Shown: in pieces, positions 15,501-26,597 of the stretch
Numbering within the stretch: the stretch's first letter is position 1
Layout of the letters: every line of letters begins with the position of its first letter
Source: Gammaproteobacteria bacterium
Lineage (GTDB): Bacteria > Pseudomonadota > Gammaproteobacteria > Arenicellales > Poriferihabitantaceae
Assembly: GCA_009841725.1 (NCBI GenBank)
Contig: VYGS01000040.1
Coordinates: 35,563-77,217 of the forward strand
Length of the DNA: 41,655 bases
Direction: 5' to 3'
Program-made: the position numbers and the translations under genes
Notes under the pieces: generated by a model
Told to the model about the DNA's origin: nothing
What the model saw: only the letters and a program-made list of their open reading frames with translations
Database searches by the model: none

Positions 15501-16352
15501 TACCCGGACAAAGACGACCGTTACACTGCCAATGGCGACATTGGCATTGTAACCGGTCATCGGAGAACGGCGAAACGAGACTGGAGACCCATTGAAATAG
15601 AAGTCGAGTTGGCGGCGCAGCCGGGCTATTCCTACAAATACTGGCCAACAGAGTTTGATGGTCAGGAGAGCACCCCACCCTTAGAGTTGGCTTACGCTCT
15701 GACAGTCCACAAGACCCAGGGAAGCGAGTTTGAGATAACGTTTCTAGTAGTGCCGAATCCCTGTAGGTTGTTGTCCAGAGAGATGCTTTACACAGCGCTA
15801 ACGCGGCATAAGAACAAAGTTGTGATCCTTCATCAGGGCGACTTTAGCGAATTGCAACGCTATGCCCATCCAGAGGCTTCAGAGGTGGCGCGGCGCATGA
15901 CGAACCTGTTTTGCTCTTCGCATCCAGTTGAAGTGCAGGTTCGGAATAGGACCGCATTTCTCGATAGCAACCTGATCTATCGAACTAACCGTGGCGAATT
16001 AGTGCGCTCGAAGTCCGAGTGGATCATTGCGGACAAACTGCATGCGGCAGGAATCGATTATCAATACGAACAGCCGTTGATGCTTGCTGGCGTCGAACGT
16101 CTCCCTGATTTCACCATTGTCGATGACGATAGCGGCGTGATTTGGTATTGGGAGCACAATGGATTACTCGATAACATTGAGTATCGAAAACGCTGGGAGC
16201 GAAAATTAACCGCATACCGTCATGATGGAATTCTCCCCTTGAGCGAAGGAGGTGGAGACGACGGGACGTTACTGATAACCGAAGAGAAACGTGGAACTGG
16301 CTTAGATCCAGATGAAATAAGCAAGAATATTGACGCGATCCTGGGAAGGTAG
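12543..16352 (+). CDS. Large RecD-like SF1 helicase with C-terminal nuclease-like domain (putative defence protein)
   Basis: A 1269-aa protein. Residues 1-60 hold a cysteine cluster (TICNSPCSNSSCTIL) after HHLTIRVPWHDNNWKGT, and residues 60-620 are unassigned. An SF1 RecD/Pif1-type helicase follows, with Walker A GPAGTGKST (about 650), Walker B VVIDECSML (about 731), GGPRQLPPIGAG, and the C-terminal motifs AYALTVHKTQGSEF (about 1055) and ALTRHKNKVV. The last 120 residues resemble a PD-(D/E)xK or Vsr-like nuclease: SEW (about 1160), LPDF (about 1190) and WYWEHNG, where H stands in the place of the usual lysine. GAGG about 8 nt before ATG 12543 supports the start. Typical RecD lacks such ends, and there is no RecB/RecC beside it. 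A single-gene anti-phage role is inferred from architecture and island context. Confidence 0.8.
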   Translation: MIEGARQLPVHHLTIRVPWHDNNWKGTICNSPCSNSSCTILPRIATNRNDVQETRLAGKSLKILDREQLPPCVDEHATIMAPFALSLDKNHPYAQSAKTTHGHFKKTPYTIQPYSAAAVPFRWMLRKQVERGANVQGKAEVYRFGYEAQREPDLTLNEGWDKANNTWIQEGTNQRIILDTFFSAARPDQSLVFFYAKRTPFAEDTRCVIIGVGRVKSVSGPIEYRYVDGTCPSGKISGYLWERGIEHSIRPNGQDGFLLPYGELLALADKDDSLDIFPCTAFAPDEYFEEYSYGSELLPQDGAIASLLALEKSIKAMRDLFEAPWEVYLGWIDKELNRLWQVRGAFPGFGAALCAFGLPHPNLLAWHLLGDGEDAVDPWPRLSSALENPASLPSYLRDGIGATLRQKWKALPENRRALLTLLARFNLSNDQALRWYQETERRNAGIDIGDADILANPYRIYEEDRLQPDPIAFAVIDRGIFPPETLRKAFPIPEPSKIREAIDSSRVRAVMIETLEVAATEGHTILPVNWLIDRIRARPMKPECPLDADTLPVIEATFTPFVHTVHLNAHGQAFQLDRYVNTSTLISKTVLKRRNGRPNSGHFDWADLVNQAIDNAHLKSGLGEEDRRARSEKAVALEQLYKSRISVLMGPAGTGKSTLIKALCKIGPVIDGGVLLLAPTGKARVRLEQASGMAGQGKTVAQFLYDLRRYDGGTRRYFTNPDGPRSSVNKTVVIDECSMLTEEQLAALLDALKGVERLILVGGPRQLPPIGAGRPYVDIIESLKPKNVDSLLPRVAPGYAELTVTMRQEGAGGLERTDVLLADAFSGYPQDPGADEVWHFVATGKTPFVKLVRWNQPDQLQKLLINELVDELQLASDDDEVGFEVSIGGVTSEYNGKTNVFFNSQYKNRPGASEKAEQWQILTPVRQNLTGVLALNRAIQQRFRKRFLDLGSRTGFQKKIPSPAGPEGIIYGDKVINVDNNSKRRVYPDKDDRYTANGDIGIVTGHRRTAKRDWRPIEIEVELAAQPGYSYKYWPTEFDGQESTPPLELAYALTVHKTQGSEFEITFLVVPNPCRLLSREMLYTALTRHKNKVVILHQGDFSELQRYAHPEASEVARRMTNLFCSSHPVEVQVRNRTAFLDSNLIYRTNRGELVRSKSEWIIADKLHAAGIDYQYEQPLMLAGVERLPDFTIVDDDSGVIWYWEHNGLLDNIEYRKRWERKLTAYRHDGILPLSEGGGDDGTLLITEEKRGTGLDPDEISKNIDAILGR

Positions 16353-16392
16353 CTGACTTTCGTATTGCTGGCATGTTCTCAGGCGGCGTGTT

Positions 16393-17994
16393 TCAATACC
16401 CAGCCGCCATCCCGTCCTTCCTGGGATCACTGCCGCCGACGTATCCAACTTCGGTCTTCACAATCAACTGCGCACCCCCCATCTCAAAAATCTGCTCGAA
16501 CTCGAAATCATGCACGACATGGCCGCGCTCTCGCAGCGCCGCCCTCAAGTCCTCGCCGTAGCCTGACTCCAGCAGAACCGTATTGTCCTGGCAGACCTGC
16601 CAGCGCGGGGCGTCGTTCGCCGCCTGGGGGCTCAGTCCCTGGTCCAGCACACGGATCAGCATCTGTGCGTGGCCCTGGGCCTGCATGTGCGCACCCATCA
16701 CGCCGAAACTCATGACGGGCCGTCCATCCTTCGTCAGAAATGCGGGGATGATGGTGTGAAACGGACGCTTGCCGCCTGCCAGCTGATTCGGATGGCCCGG
16801 CTCCAGGGTGAATCCGGCGCCGCGGTTCTGCAGGCTGATGCCGGTCCCGGGGATCACGATTCCCGAACCGAAACCTGCATAGTTGCTCTGGATATAGGAA
16901 ACCATCATCCCGGATTCGTCGGCCGCCGTCAGGTAGACCGTGCCGCCTTTCGGCGGAACGCCGTGACCCGGTGATCCGGCGCGGTTCATGTCGATCAACT
17001 CGGCCCGCCTGGCCAGGTATTCCGGATCGAGCAGCCGACCGGGATCCATGTCGGACCATGCCGGATCGCTGACATAACGGAACGTGTCGGCGAATGCCAG
17101 CTTCATGGACTCGATCTGGCAATGCAACGCATCGGCCGAATCCGGTTCGTACTCGAGAAACCGGGTCTTTTCGAGAATACCGAGCATGATGAGGGCGCCT
17201 AGACCCTGCCCGTTGGGCGGAATCTCGTGCAGGACGTGGTCCCGGTAGCGGCCGCCGATCGGCTCGACCCAGTCGCACTGGTGGGCGTCCAGGTCGGCCA
17301 TGGTCATTTTTCCGCCGCCGTTCTTGCTGGCGGCGACGATGCGTTCGGCGAGTTCGCCCCGGTAGAAGGCCTCGCCACGGCTGCTAGCGATTTTCTCGAG
17401 GGTCCGGGCCTGGTCGGGAAGCCGGAACAGTTCGCCGGATCCGGGCGCACGGCCGTCGGGCAGGAAGACACCGAAATCCGGAAATCCGGCGAACAGTTCC
17501 TCAGCCTCAGCCCACAGCCGCGCGGTGATCGGCGTGACCTGAAAGCCGTTTTCGGCGTAGCCGATCGCGTCTTCGAACAATCGCTCGAAGGGCAGCTTGC
17601 CGAACTGATCGGAAAGCGCGACCCACGCGCTCACGGCACCCGGCACGGTGACCGTGTCCCATCCGCGCTCGGGCATGCTGTCCATGCCGGCGAAGTCGTT
17701 CACGGTCATGGCCTTGGGGCTGCGCCCGGATGCATTCAGTCCGTGCAGGCGGTTTCCGTCCCAGAGGATGCAGAACGCATCGCTGCCGATGCCGTTCATG
17801 GTCGGCTCGACGACGGTCAGGGTGATGGCCGTTGCCAGGGCCGCATCGACGGCGTTGCCGCCGCTCTGCAGGGCTCGGACCCCCGCCTGGACGGCAAGTG
17901 GCTGGGAGGCCGCCACCATGTTGCGGCCCATGACGGACATCCGCCTTGAGGGAAAGGGAAACTGTTCCTGGATGGATGGAGGTCGCTTGCTCAT
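16393..17994 (-). CDS. ggt: Gamma-glutamyltransferase family protein
   Basis: A 533-aa Ntn-hydrolase made as a precursor that self-cleaves before a threonine. The large-subunit region shows GGNAVDAALATAITLTVVEPTMNGIGSDAF. The cleavage threonine is in KGGTVYLTAAD (about residue 350), with the new N-terminal Thr as nucleophile; family members usually read TTHxS here, so TVYLT is a variant. The small subunit retains SYIQSNYAGFGSG and FGVMGAHMQAQGH. It hydrolyses or transfers gamma-glutamyl groups from glutathione and related amides; members with this sequence style can also act on other gamma-glutamyl amides or cephalosporins. I see no Sec or Tat signal peptide, so it may be cytoplasmic. Only 4 nt separate it from the upstream permease gene, which suggests an operon. 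Confidence 0.88.
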   Translation of the reverse strand: MSKRPPSIQEQFPFPSRRMSVMGRNMVAASQPLAVQAGVRALQSGGNAVDAALATAITLTVVEPTMNGIGSDAFCILWDGNRLHGLNASGRSPKAMTVNDFAGMDSMPERGWDTVTVPGAVSAWVALSDQFGKLPFERLFEDAIGYAENGFQVTPITARLWAEAEELFAGFPDFGVFLPDGRAPGSGELFRLPDQARTLEKIASSRGEAFYRGELAERIVAASKNGGGKMTMADLDAHQCDWVEPIGGRYRDHVLHEIPPNGQGLGALIMLGILEKTRFLEYEPDSADALHCQIESMKLAFADTFRYVSDPAWSDMDPGRLLDPEYLARRAELIDMNRAGSPGHGVPPKGGTVYLTAADESGMMVSYIQSNYAGFGSGIVIPGTGISLQNRGAGFTLEPGHPNQLAGGKRPFHTIIPAFLTKDGRPVMSFGVMGAHMQAQGHAQMLIRVLDQGLSPQAANDAPRWQVCQDNTVLLESGYGEDLRAALRERGHVVHDFEFEQIFEMGGAQLIVKTEVGYVGGSDPRKDGMAAGY

Positions 17995-17998
17995 GGGA

Positions 17999-18868
17999 TC
18001 AGTCGGAGCGTTTTTCGGCCCTGATGGAGATCAGACAGTATCCGATCACGGACGCAAAAACCAGAACGCTCCCGTACAGAGTGTAACGGCTTGGAATCTC
18101 GTTTACACCTATCCAGACCCAGATGGGGGCGAGCACCGATTCGCTCAGAGCGAACAATGCGACCTCGGCGGCCGGAATATGCCTCGAGGCCAAGGTCAGG
18201 AACAGGAATCCCAGGCCGAACTGGAAGACCCCCAGGCTTACGCAGATCACAAAGTCGTGGAGATTGATCTCGAACCGGTCGACCATGATGGCGGCGATCG
18301 CGATGGTGATGAATCCGGAAAGCCCCGTCGCCGGCACTTGGTCGATATGCCGATTGGATCTCAGGATGAGCAGATAGAACGCAAACATGGACACCATGGC
18401 GAGGGCCAGCAGGATTCCGACCATGCCGCCCTCCGTCATGCCGTCCGCAACCATCAGGGCGATGCCGACGGCCGCCACCAGCATTGCGGCCAGGCTGGAT
18501 TTGCGGATCCTCTCGCCGATGAAGACCCAGGCGACCAGCGCCGTAACCAGCGGTCCCGATCCGATGATGAACACCACGTTTGCAACGGTCGTGTTCAGTA
18601 TCGCGAAGACGTAGCACACCGAGCACACGCCGAGCAGGGTGGCAGCGAGAAGCCCCGGCTGGCCGATGGCACAGACGGCCCGGAACGTGTCGCGGCGATA
18701 GCGGTACCAGATATAAAGGCCGATCGCGATCAGAAACGCGATCGACCGATAGAACAGGACGTCCCAGCCGTCGGCATGCTCCAAATTGCGCATCAGAACA
18801 CCGGATGTGCTCAGGCAGATACCACCCAAGAGGGCGTACAGGATTCCGACGGTATGATTGGCGGTCAT
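17999..18868 (-). CDS. EamA/DMT superfamily permease
   Basis: A 289-aa inner-membrane protein with about ten hydrophobic helices and two EamA repeats, as in RhaT/YdcZ-type drug/metabolite exporters. The first repeat opens with VGILYALLGGICLSTSGVLMRNL; the second includes EVALFALSESVLAPIWVWIGVNEIP, the conserved end-of-repeat motif. Substrate is unknown. Co-transcription with the gamma-glutamyltransferase suggests amino acid or peptide traffic. The frame is open to 18925, but ATG 18868 places the first helix at the N-terminus; its ribosome binding site is poor. Confidence 0.85.
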   Translation of the reverse strand: MTANHTVGILYALLGGICLSTSGVLMRNLEHADGWDVLFYRSIAFLIAIGLYIWYRYRRDTFRAVCAIGQPGLLAATLLGVCSVCYVFAILNTTVANVVFIIGSGPLVTALVAWVFIGERIRKSSLAAMLVAAVGIALMVADGMTEGGMVGILLALAMVSMFAFYLLILRSNRHIDQVPATGLSGFITIAIAAIMVDRFEINLHDFVICVSLGVFQFGLGFLFLTLASRHIPAAEVALFALSESVLAPIWVWIGVNEIPSRYTLYGSVLVFASVIGYCLISIRAEKRSD

Positions 18869-19201
18869 GTTGGAGCGACGGCACGAGTCAGTAAACGGGC
18901 GTGATCGGCATGCGTCGATTCGCAAGAGACGAATCCCGGCACATCAGGCTTGAAAACCGTCCCGGCACAACCCGCTTGCGGCGGGCGAAAGACGCGGACG
19001 GCGACCGTTATCGATTATTTTTCCCGGATTGTCAACCGGTTTGCGGGAATGTGCCCGGCCACGGAGCACTCCGGAGCCCGGGAAGCGCGAAACGCCGGCC
19101 AACCCTCCCGGGCATGTTGGTTATAATTGCCGACCGTGGTCGCCCAGTCATCCGATCGATTCACCTGAAATCCCGGGCTGGCTCGATCAAACCGCTCTTG
19201 C
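18869..19201. other. Divergent intergenic region, permease and esterase genes
   Basis: No gene supported. TATAAT at 19122-19127 (plus strand, in GGTTATAATTGCC), 75 nt before the esterase start, is a good -10 candidate without a clear -35. A small hairpin CCCGC-TTGCG-GCGGG lies near 18970. Confidence 0.4.
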
Positions 19202-19906
19202 ATGGAACTTGAAATGGACCCGGCAGACAACACCGTAGATTTCATCGAAATCCAGATCGGCACGGATCCCGACCATGCCGTGATCTGGTTGCACGGCCTG
19301 GGCGCGGACGGCAACGATTTCGTGCCCGTGGTCCCTGAGCTGGGACTGGATCGCGACAAGGCGGTGCGCTTTGTCTTTCCGCACGCCCCGATGAGGCCGA
19401 TTACCGTGAACGGGGGCATGGTCATGCGAGGCTGGTACGATATTTCCGATCTTCCGGTGATCGAAGACCACGGCATTCGGGAAGACCGGGAGGGGTTGCT
19501 GGATTCGCAGCGCATCGTCCGGCAGCTGATCGAGCAGGAGAACCGGCGCGGCATTCCGACCGGCAACATCATTCTTGCCGGATTTTCCCAGGGCGGAGCC
19601 ATCGCGCTCTACGCCGGACTGAGAATGGAAGAATCTCTGGCGGGTGTCATTGCCCTTTCAACCTATTTGCCGGATTCATCGCGCCTGGAGCTGGAGCGAA
19701 GCGAGGCGAACGCCGGGACACCGATATTCTACGCCCACGGCGTCTCGGATCCGCTGATCAACATCTCGGCCGCCATGCGAAGCCGCAACATCCTGGAGGA
19801 GCTCGGATATTTGATCGAATGGCAGACCTATCCGATGCCGCATTCGGTGCATCCGGAGGAAATACGGCACATCGGGGCCTTCATCAACCGGCTTTTCAGC
19901 CGGTGA
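19202..19906 (+). CDS. Alpha/beta-hydrolase carboxylesterase (phospholipase/carboxylesterase family)
   Basis: A 234-aa cytoplasmic serine hydrolase of the EstB/YpfH/acyl-protein thioesterase family. It shows the oxyanion region VIWLHGLGADGNDF, the nucleophile elbow GFSQGG (Ser about 123), the acid in HGVSDPLI and the catalytic His in PMPHSVHPEE. It hydrolyses short-chain carboxyl esters. ATG 19202 gives a family-like start; ATG 19214 (GGAA upstream) is an alternative. Its last 11 bases overlap the 3' end of the convergent MATE gene. Confidence 0.92.
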   Translation: MELEMDPADNTVDFIEIQIGTDPDHAVIWLHGLGADGNDFVPVVPELGLDRDKAVRFVFPHAPMRPITVNGGMVMRGWYDISDLPVIEDHGIREDREGLLDSQRIVRQLIEQENRRGIPTGNIILAGFSQGGAIALYAGLRMEESLAGVIALSTYLPDSSRLELERSEANAGTPIFYAHGVSDPLINISAAMRSRNILEELGYLIEWQTYPMPHSVHPEEIRHIGAFINRLFSR

Positions 19907-21260
19907 ATCCGGCGGGTCGCTCTCCGGGAAGTTCCGGCCGGGCCGGGATGGCCCGGACAACGCCGGGATAGTAAAAGCCCAGCGTGACGGCTCTCAGGAT
20001 CATGAAGCAGACGAGAGCGAGAAACAGGCCGTGGTTGCCGAGCCACGGCTGCAGCAGGAAGGCAAGCAGGATATAGCCGGCTGTGGAGGCGAGCATCGCG
20101 TTTCGCATCTCCCGGGTATGGCCGACTCCGATGAACAGTCCGTCGAGCTGGAAACTCGCGAACGAGAGCAGCGGCGAGACGATCATCCACGGCAGATACT
20201 GCCCGGCAAGGCCGACAATCGCCGGAATGTCGGTGAACCAGCCGATGATGGTGTGCCCGAAAAGGAGAAACAGCAAGGCAAAGAGGGCGGCGGTGATGAG
20301 CGACCAGGCCGTGGTGAGGCGAACGGCCCGGAGAAACCGACGGCGGTTTCCGGCGCCGTAGGCGCTGCCGCCGAGCGCCTCGATGGCATGGGCGAAGCCG
20401 TCGACGCCGAAGGCCATGATCGTCTGGAGGTGAAGGAGGATCGTGTTGGCGGCGAGAATCATCTCTCCATGCCGGGCGCTCTGGTCCGTGAAGAACGCGA
20501 AGCCGAACATGAGGCAGACGGTTCGGATGAAGATGTTCCCGTTGGTGGACAGCAGATGCCGAATCGCGCCGGCTTCGAGCAGCTCGCGAACGGCAATTTG
20601 GCGGACGGCCTGAATCAGGCGTTTCCTGAGCAGGAAAAGGCCGAGCGCGGCCGCTCCGTACTCGGCGATCAGGGTTGCCCAGGCGACGCCCGGGACACCC
20701 AGGTCGAGAACAGGAACGAACAACAGGTCGAGTACCAGGTTCGTCAGATTGAGCACCAGTTGCAGGACAAGGGCCATGCGGGTGTCGTGCAATCCGATGA
20801 ATACCCCGGTAAACACGTAAACGCACAATGCCGCCGGCGCGCTCCAGATCCGGATGTAGGCGTAGTCGGCGGCCAGCGACTCGACCCGTTCGGTACTGTC
20901 GAGAAGATGCAGGGCGAAATCCACAAGCGACCTGCCCAGGGCGATGATCAGCATGCCCGCGACCAGACCGATCAGGAGGAAACGCAGCATCGCCACGGAA
21001 ATATCGCGCTCATTTCCGGTTCCGTAGGACCGCGCCACGTATCCGGTGATCCCCATCTTGAGAAACCCGAATCCCCAGTAGAGAAAGCTGAAGATCAGGG
21101 CGCCCAGGGCCACGGCCCCGATATGGTGAGGGCCGGGAAGATGGCCGACCACCGCAGTGTCCACCGCGCCGACAAGGGGCACGGTGAGGTTGGACAGAAT
21201 CATCGGCCCGGCCAGGAGCCAGACTGTCCGATGGGAGATGGGCGCGTTGCGGTCGTTCAT
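19896..21260 (-). CDS. dinF: MATE family efflux transporter, DinF-like
   Basis: A 454-aa protein with about 12 membrane helices. It begins HRTVWLLAGPMILSNLTVPLVGAVDTAVVGHLPG, the MATE N-lobe signature, and has the second-lobe counterpart GVDGFAHAIEALGGSAYGAG typical of the DinF branch. It is a cation-coupled exporter of drugs or metabolites. In E. coli dinF follows lexA; here no lexA is adjacent. The 3' end overlaps the esterase gene tail by 11 nt, convergently. Confidence 0.9.
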   Translation of the reverse strand: MNDRNAPISHRTVWLLAGPMILSNLTVPLVGAVDTAVVGHLPGPHHIGAVALGALIFSFLYWGFGFLKMGITGYVARSYGTGNERDISVAMLRFLLIGLVAGMLIIALGRSLVDFALHLLDSTERVESLAADYAYIRIWSAPAALCVYVFTGVFIGLHDTRMALVLQLVLNLTNLVLDLLFVPVLDLGVPGVAWATLIAEYGAAALGLFLLRKRLIQAVRQIAVRELLEAGAIRHLLSTNGNIFIRTVCLMFGFAFFTDQSARHGEMILAANTILLHLQTIMAFGVDGFAHAIEALGGSAYGAGNRRRFLRAVRLTTAWSLITAALFALLFLLFGHTIIGWFTDIPAIVGLAGQYLPWMIVSPLLSFASFQLDGLFIGVGHTREMRNAMLASTAGYILLAFLLQPWLGNHGLFLALVCFMILRAVTLGFYYPGVVRAIPARPELPGERPAGFTG

Positions 21261-21363
21261 GGGCGTTCGGAAATCCCGGAACAGCCGGCCGTCGTCGGAT
21301 GAGAGTGCGTGTTCAAGAGGTGGCTTGATGGAATGCCGGGTTGGCCGGAACGCCCTCTGCCCT

Positions 21364-21900
21364 TCAGTCCGCGCGGGAAAGCGCTCGGGACCATGCCGAC
21401 ATCACGTCGTCCCCAAACAGGTAGAAGGTCAGCGCCAGGGATCGGTAGGACTCCCCGCTGCAGGTGCCCACGGCAATTCCCGCCGCGTCATCGAGCGGAT
21501 AGCCGTAGACGCCGCAGGAGATGGCCGGCAAGGCAACGGACGAGCATCCGTTCTCAAGGGCGAGATCGAGACTCGAGCGATAGGCCCCGGCCAACAGCCT
21601 TTCCGGACCCGGACCGATCCCGTATCTCGGGCCGACGGCGTGAATCACGAACCGGGCGTTCAGGTTGCCGGCTTCGGTGATGCGCGCCTCGCCGGCGGGG
21701 CAGCGAATGCCGTTGACGGCGGGCACCCGCTCGCATGCTTCAAGCAGGCCCGGTCCGGCGGCGCGGTGGATTGCGCCGTCGACGCCGCCTCCGCCGAGCA
21801 TCGCCGAATTGGCGGCATTGACAATCGCGTCAACAGCGGCCTGCGTGATGTCGCCGCGGGCAAGACGGATGTGATTCGTGGTCGATTTTGCTGCTGTCAC
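21364..21900 (-). CDS. Macrodomain O-acetyl-ADP-ribose deacetylase, YmdB-like
   Basis: A 178-aa single macrodomain. Its signatures are [32 protein letters not shown] (binding the ADP-ribose diphosphate, with catalytic-type Asn and Asp), then [14 protein letters not shown] and [18 protein letters not shown], the phosphate loop. The family (MacroD/YmdB) removes mono-ADP-ribose from proteins or deacetylates O-acetyl-ADP-ribose, and YmdB also modulates RNase III in E. coli. It stands as a single gene, divergent from the MFS gene, with no sirtuin or ADP-ribosyltransferase beside it. Confidence 0.93.
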   Translation of the reverse strand: MTAAKSTTNHIRLARGDITQAAVDAIVNAANSAMLGGGGVDGAIHRAAGPGLLEACERVPAVNGIRCPAGEARITEAGNLNARFVIHAVGPRYGIGPGPERLLAGAYRSSLDLALENGCSSVALPAISCGVYGYPLDDAAGIAVGTCSGESYRSLALTFYLFGDDVMSAWSRALSRAD

Positions 21901-22083
21901 GGGAAGCGGGATCCGGCTGTTCGGTGTGCCGCTGAAAATTATACCGTGCCTGTCCCGAAGCCCGAAAATAAAAGCTTGAAATAAACTTCAAAATTCCAAA
22001 AAATATCGGTAGCGAAAACGAAGTCCAGGACTTACAATCGCGCCCCCTGATTCACCGTCTGTTTTCTGTGGTGTCGAGTGGCT

Positions 22084-23364
22084 ATGTTGAAAGTTGTTGG
22101 TTCTGTTTGGGCACTGTTGCTCGGGTTCGGACTGATGATGCTCGGAAACGGGCTCCAGGGCACGTTGCTGGGCGTTCGGGCCACCATGGAAAGCTTCTCG
22201 GTGGCCGTCACCGGGGTCGTGATGTCGGGGTATTCGGTCGGCATGGTCCTGGGATCGATTCTGGCACCGAGGCTGATCAGGCGTGTGGGGCATATCCGGG
22301 GTTTCGCCGTGCTCGCATCGCTTGCCTCGATTTCGATTCTGGCGCACGGTCTTTACGTTGATGCCGGGGTCTGGACCGCCATGCGGATCCTGACCGGAAT
22401 CTGCTATGCCGGACTGTATGTGGTCACCGAAAGCTGGCTGAACGACCGGTCGGACAACGAGACGCGCGGCCAGGTCCTGTCCGTGTACATGCTCGTCTGC
22501 ACCCTGGGACTCGGGGCCGGACAGTTCCTGCTCAACTACCGGGATCCCCTGCAACTGGATTTGTTCATCATCGCTTCGGTCATCATTTCTGTCGGCGTGA
22601 TACCGGTTCTGCTGACTGCCCGCCCGGCACCGTCCTTCGAAAGCGCGGGCGTCATGTCGCTGAAAGAGCTCTACCGCGCATCGCCGCTGGCCGTGGTCAA
22701 CAACGGCCTCGTCGGGGTGGCCCACGGGGCCATCTTCGGTTTCGGCGCCGTCTATGCGGCCAGTGTACTGCCCGACATCGGGCAGGTTCCGCTGTTTCTT
22801 GCCAGCTTTCTGGTCGGCAGTCTGATCCTGCAGTGGCCGATCGGCTGGCTGGCGGACAGGGTGGACCGCCGGCTGGTCATCGGCGCAACGGCCGGGATTT
22901 CGCTGGTGGCATGCGTTCTGCTGCTCATGACTCCCAAGGGCGGCACCATGTATTTCCTGATCATCGCGCTGCTCGGCGGGGCGGCCATGCCGCTGTATTC
23001 CCTGGTGATCGCCCATGCGAACGACCGGCTCGAACCGGACCAGATCGTGTCCGCAAGCGGCAGCCTGGTGCTGGTCGCCGGCATGGGCCTGAGTGCCGGT
23101 CCGGTCCTGGTCGGATTTCTGATGGAGCATTTCGGCAACGGGGCCTATTTCGCTTTCATCGCGTGCGTGTTTGCGGTAGTCGTCGGGTTTACCGCCTGGA
23201 GGATGATGGTCAGCGAGGCCGTCAGGCCTCAGGATCAGAGCCCTGTTGTCGAGCCGGGTATAATCGGAACTCCGGTTGCCGAATTCAATGCGCCGGAAGC
23301 CGACGAGTATGTCGAAGCTCTGATGCAGGATGAGTTGGAGCGTCTCGACGAATCGCAGGCATGA
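22084..23364 (+). CDS. MFS transporter, YcaD-like
   Basis: A 426-aa major facilitator with 12 predicted helices. The first helix reads VGSVWALLLGFGLMMLGNGLQGTLLGVRA, the characteristic opening of the YcaD subgroup. The loop 2-3 motif is weak, while RILTGICYAGLYVVTESWLNDRS in helix 4-5 is strongly conserved in this group. The C-terminal tail after helix 12 (about 55 residues, acidic, EADEYVEALMQDELERLDES) is cytoplasmic. ATG 22084 is preferred; GTG 22078 would add two residues. No clear ribosome binding site. Substrate unknown. Confidence 0.88.
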   Translation: MLKVVGSVWALLLGFGLMMLGNGLQGTLLGVRATMESFSVAVTGVVMSGYSVGMVLGSILAPRLIRRVGHIRGFAVLASLASISILAHGLYVDAGVWTAMRILTGICYAGLYVVTESWLNDRSDNETRGQVLSVYMLVCTLGLGAGQFLLNYRDPLQLDLFIIASVIISVGVIPVLLTARPAPSFESAGVMSLKELYRASPLAVVNNGLVGVAHGAIFGFGAVYAASVLPDIGQVPLFLASFLVGSLILQWPIGWLADRVDRRLVIGATAGISLVACVLLLMTPKGGTMYFLIIALLGGAAMPLYSLVIAHANDRLEPDQIVSASGSLVLVAGMGLSAGPVLVGFLMEHFGNGAYFAFIACVFAVVVGFTAWRMMVSEAVRPQDQSPVVEPGIIGTPVAEFNAPEADEYVEALMQDELERLDESQA

Positions 23365-23410
23365 CGGAGGCGGCAGCCAGAGTACAGACCACGATTGCGG
23401 GGCGAAGCGA

Positions 23411-23797
23411 ATGAGCACACAACCGAAAACGACATCGGCGCCATCAAGGGAAATCATCCAGACGGCCAGAACCGGATTTTCCGTCTACGACTTCGACGGG
23501 CCGGTCCAGGACGACATGGAACTGCTCAAGTTGAGCTACCACGACGATTCGAGGCAGGGTGCCTACATGATTCGCATGCATCCGGGCGCCGAGACGATCG
23601 CGCACACCCACGAGCGCCGCGAGGAGTATTTCATCATCGAAGGCGATCTCGTGGAATCGGACGGCACGGTGCTGGGCCCCGGGGATTACGTGATCTACGA
23701 ACCCGGCACCCGCCACAACAGCCGGACCGTCGGGGGCTGCCTGCTGATCGGAATCGACTACAGTTTCTCCGACCCGACCGATATCCCGCCCGGGTGA
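23411..23797 (+). CDS. Cupin domain protein
   Basis: A 128-aa single cupin. Motif 1 is HPGAETIAHTHERREEYFIIEGDL (metal ligands H, H, E) and motif 2 is PGDYVIYEPGTRHNSRT (final His), so the metal site is complete. Function is unknown; small cupins act as dioxygenases, isomerases or sensors. Nearest on the same strand is the MFS gene 46 nt upstream, so the two may be co-transcribed. The reading frame is open to 23330, but that part overlaps the MFS gene. Confidence 0.82.
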   Translation: MSTQPKTTSAPSREIIQTARTGFSVYDFDGPVQDDMELLKLSYHDDSRQGAYMIRMHPGAETIAHTHERREEYFIIEGDLVESDGTVLGPGDYVIYEPGTRHNSRTVGGCLLIGIDYSFSDPTDIPPG

Positions 23798-23921
23798 TAT
23801 CCGGATTTCCGGGCCTAGGCGGTCATCCGGACGCAGGCCTTCCCTCTTCTTCAGGCTCAGGCCTTGTGAAGTGCCGAATCCCGCCGGACGTAGGCCCGAC
23901 GGGCGTCCCTGAAATTTCGTG

Positions 23922-26597
<2,676 letters not shown>

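Noticed and set aside
21988-23457. A 489-codon minus-strand open frame opposite the MFS gene
   Set aside because: The plus-strand frame encodes a recognisable 12-helix MFS protein; the minus frame is a low-complexity His/Gln/Asp-rich shadow.
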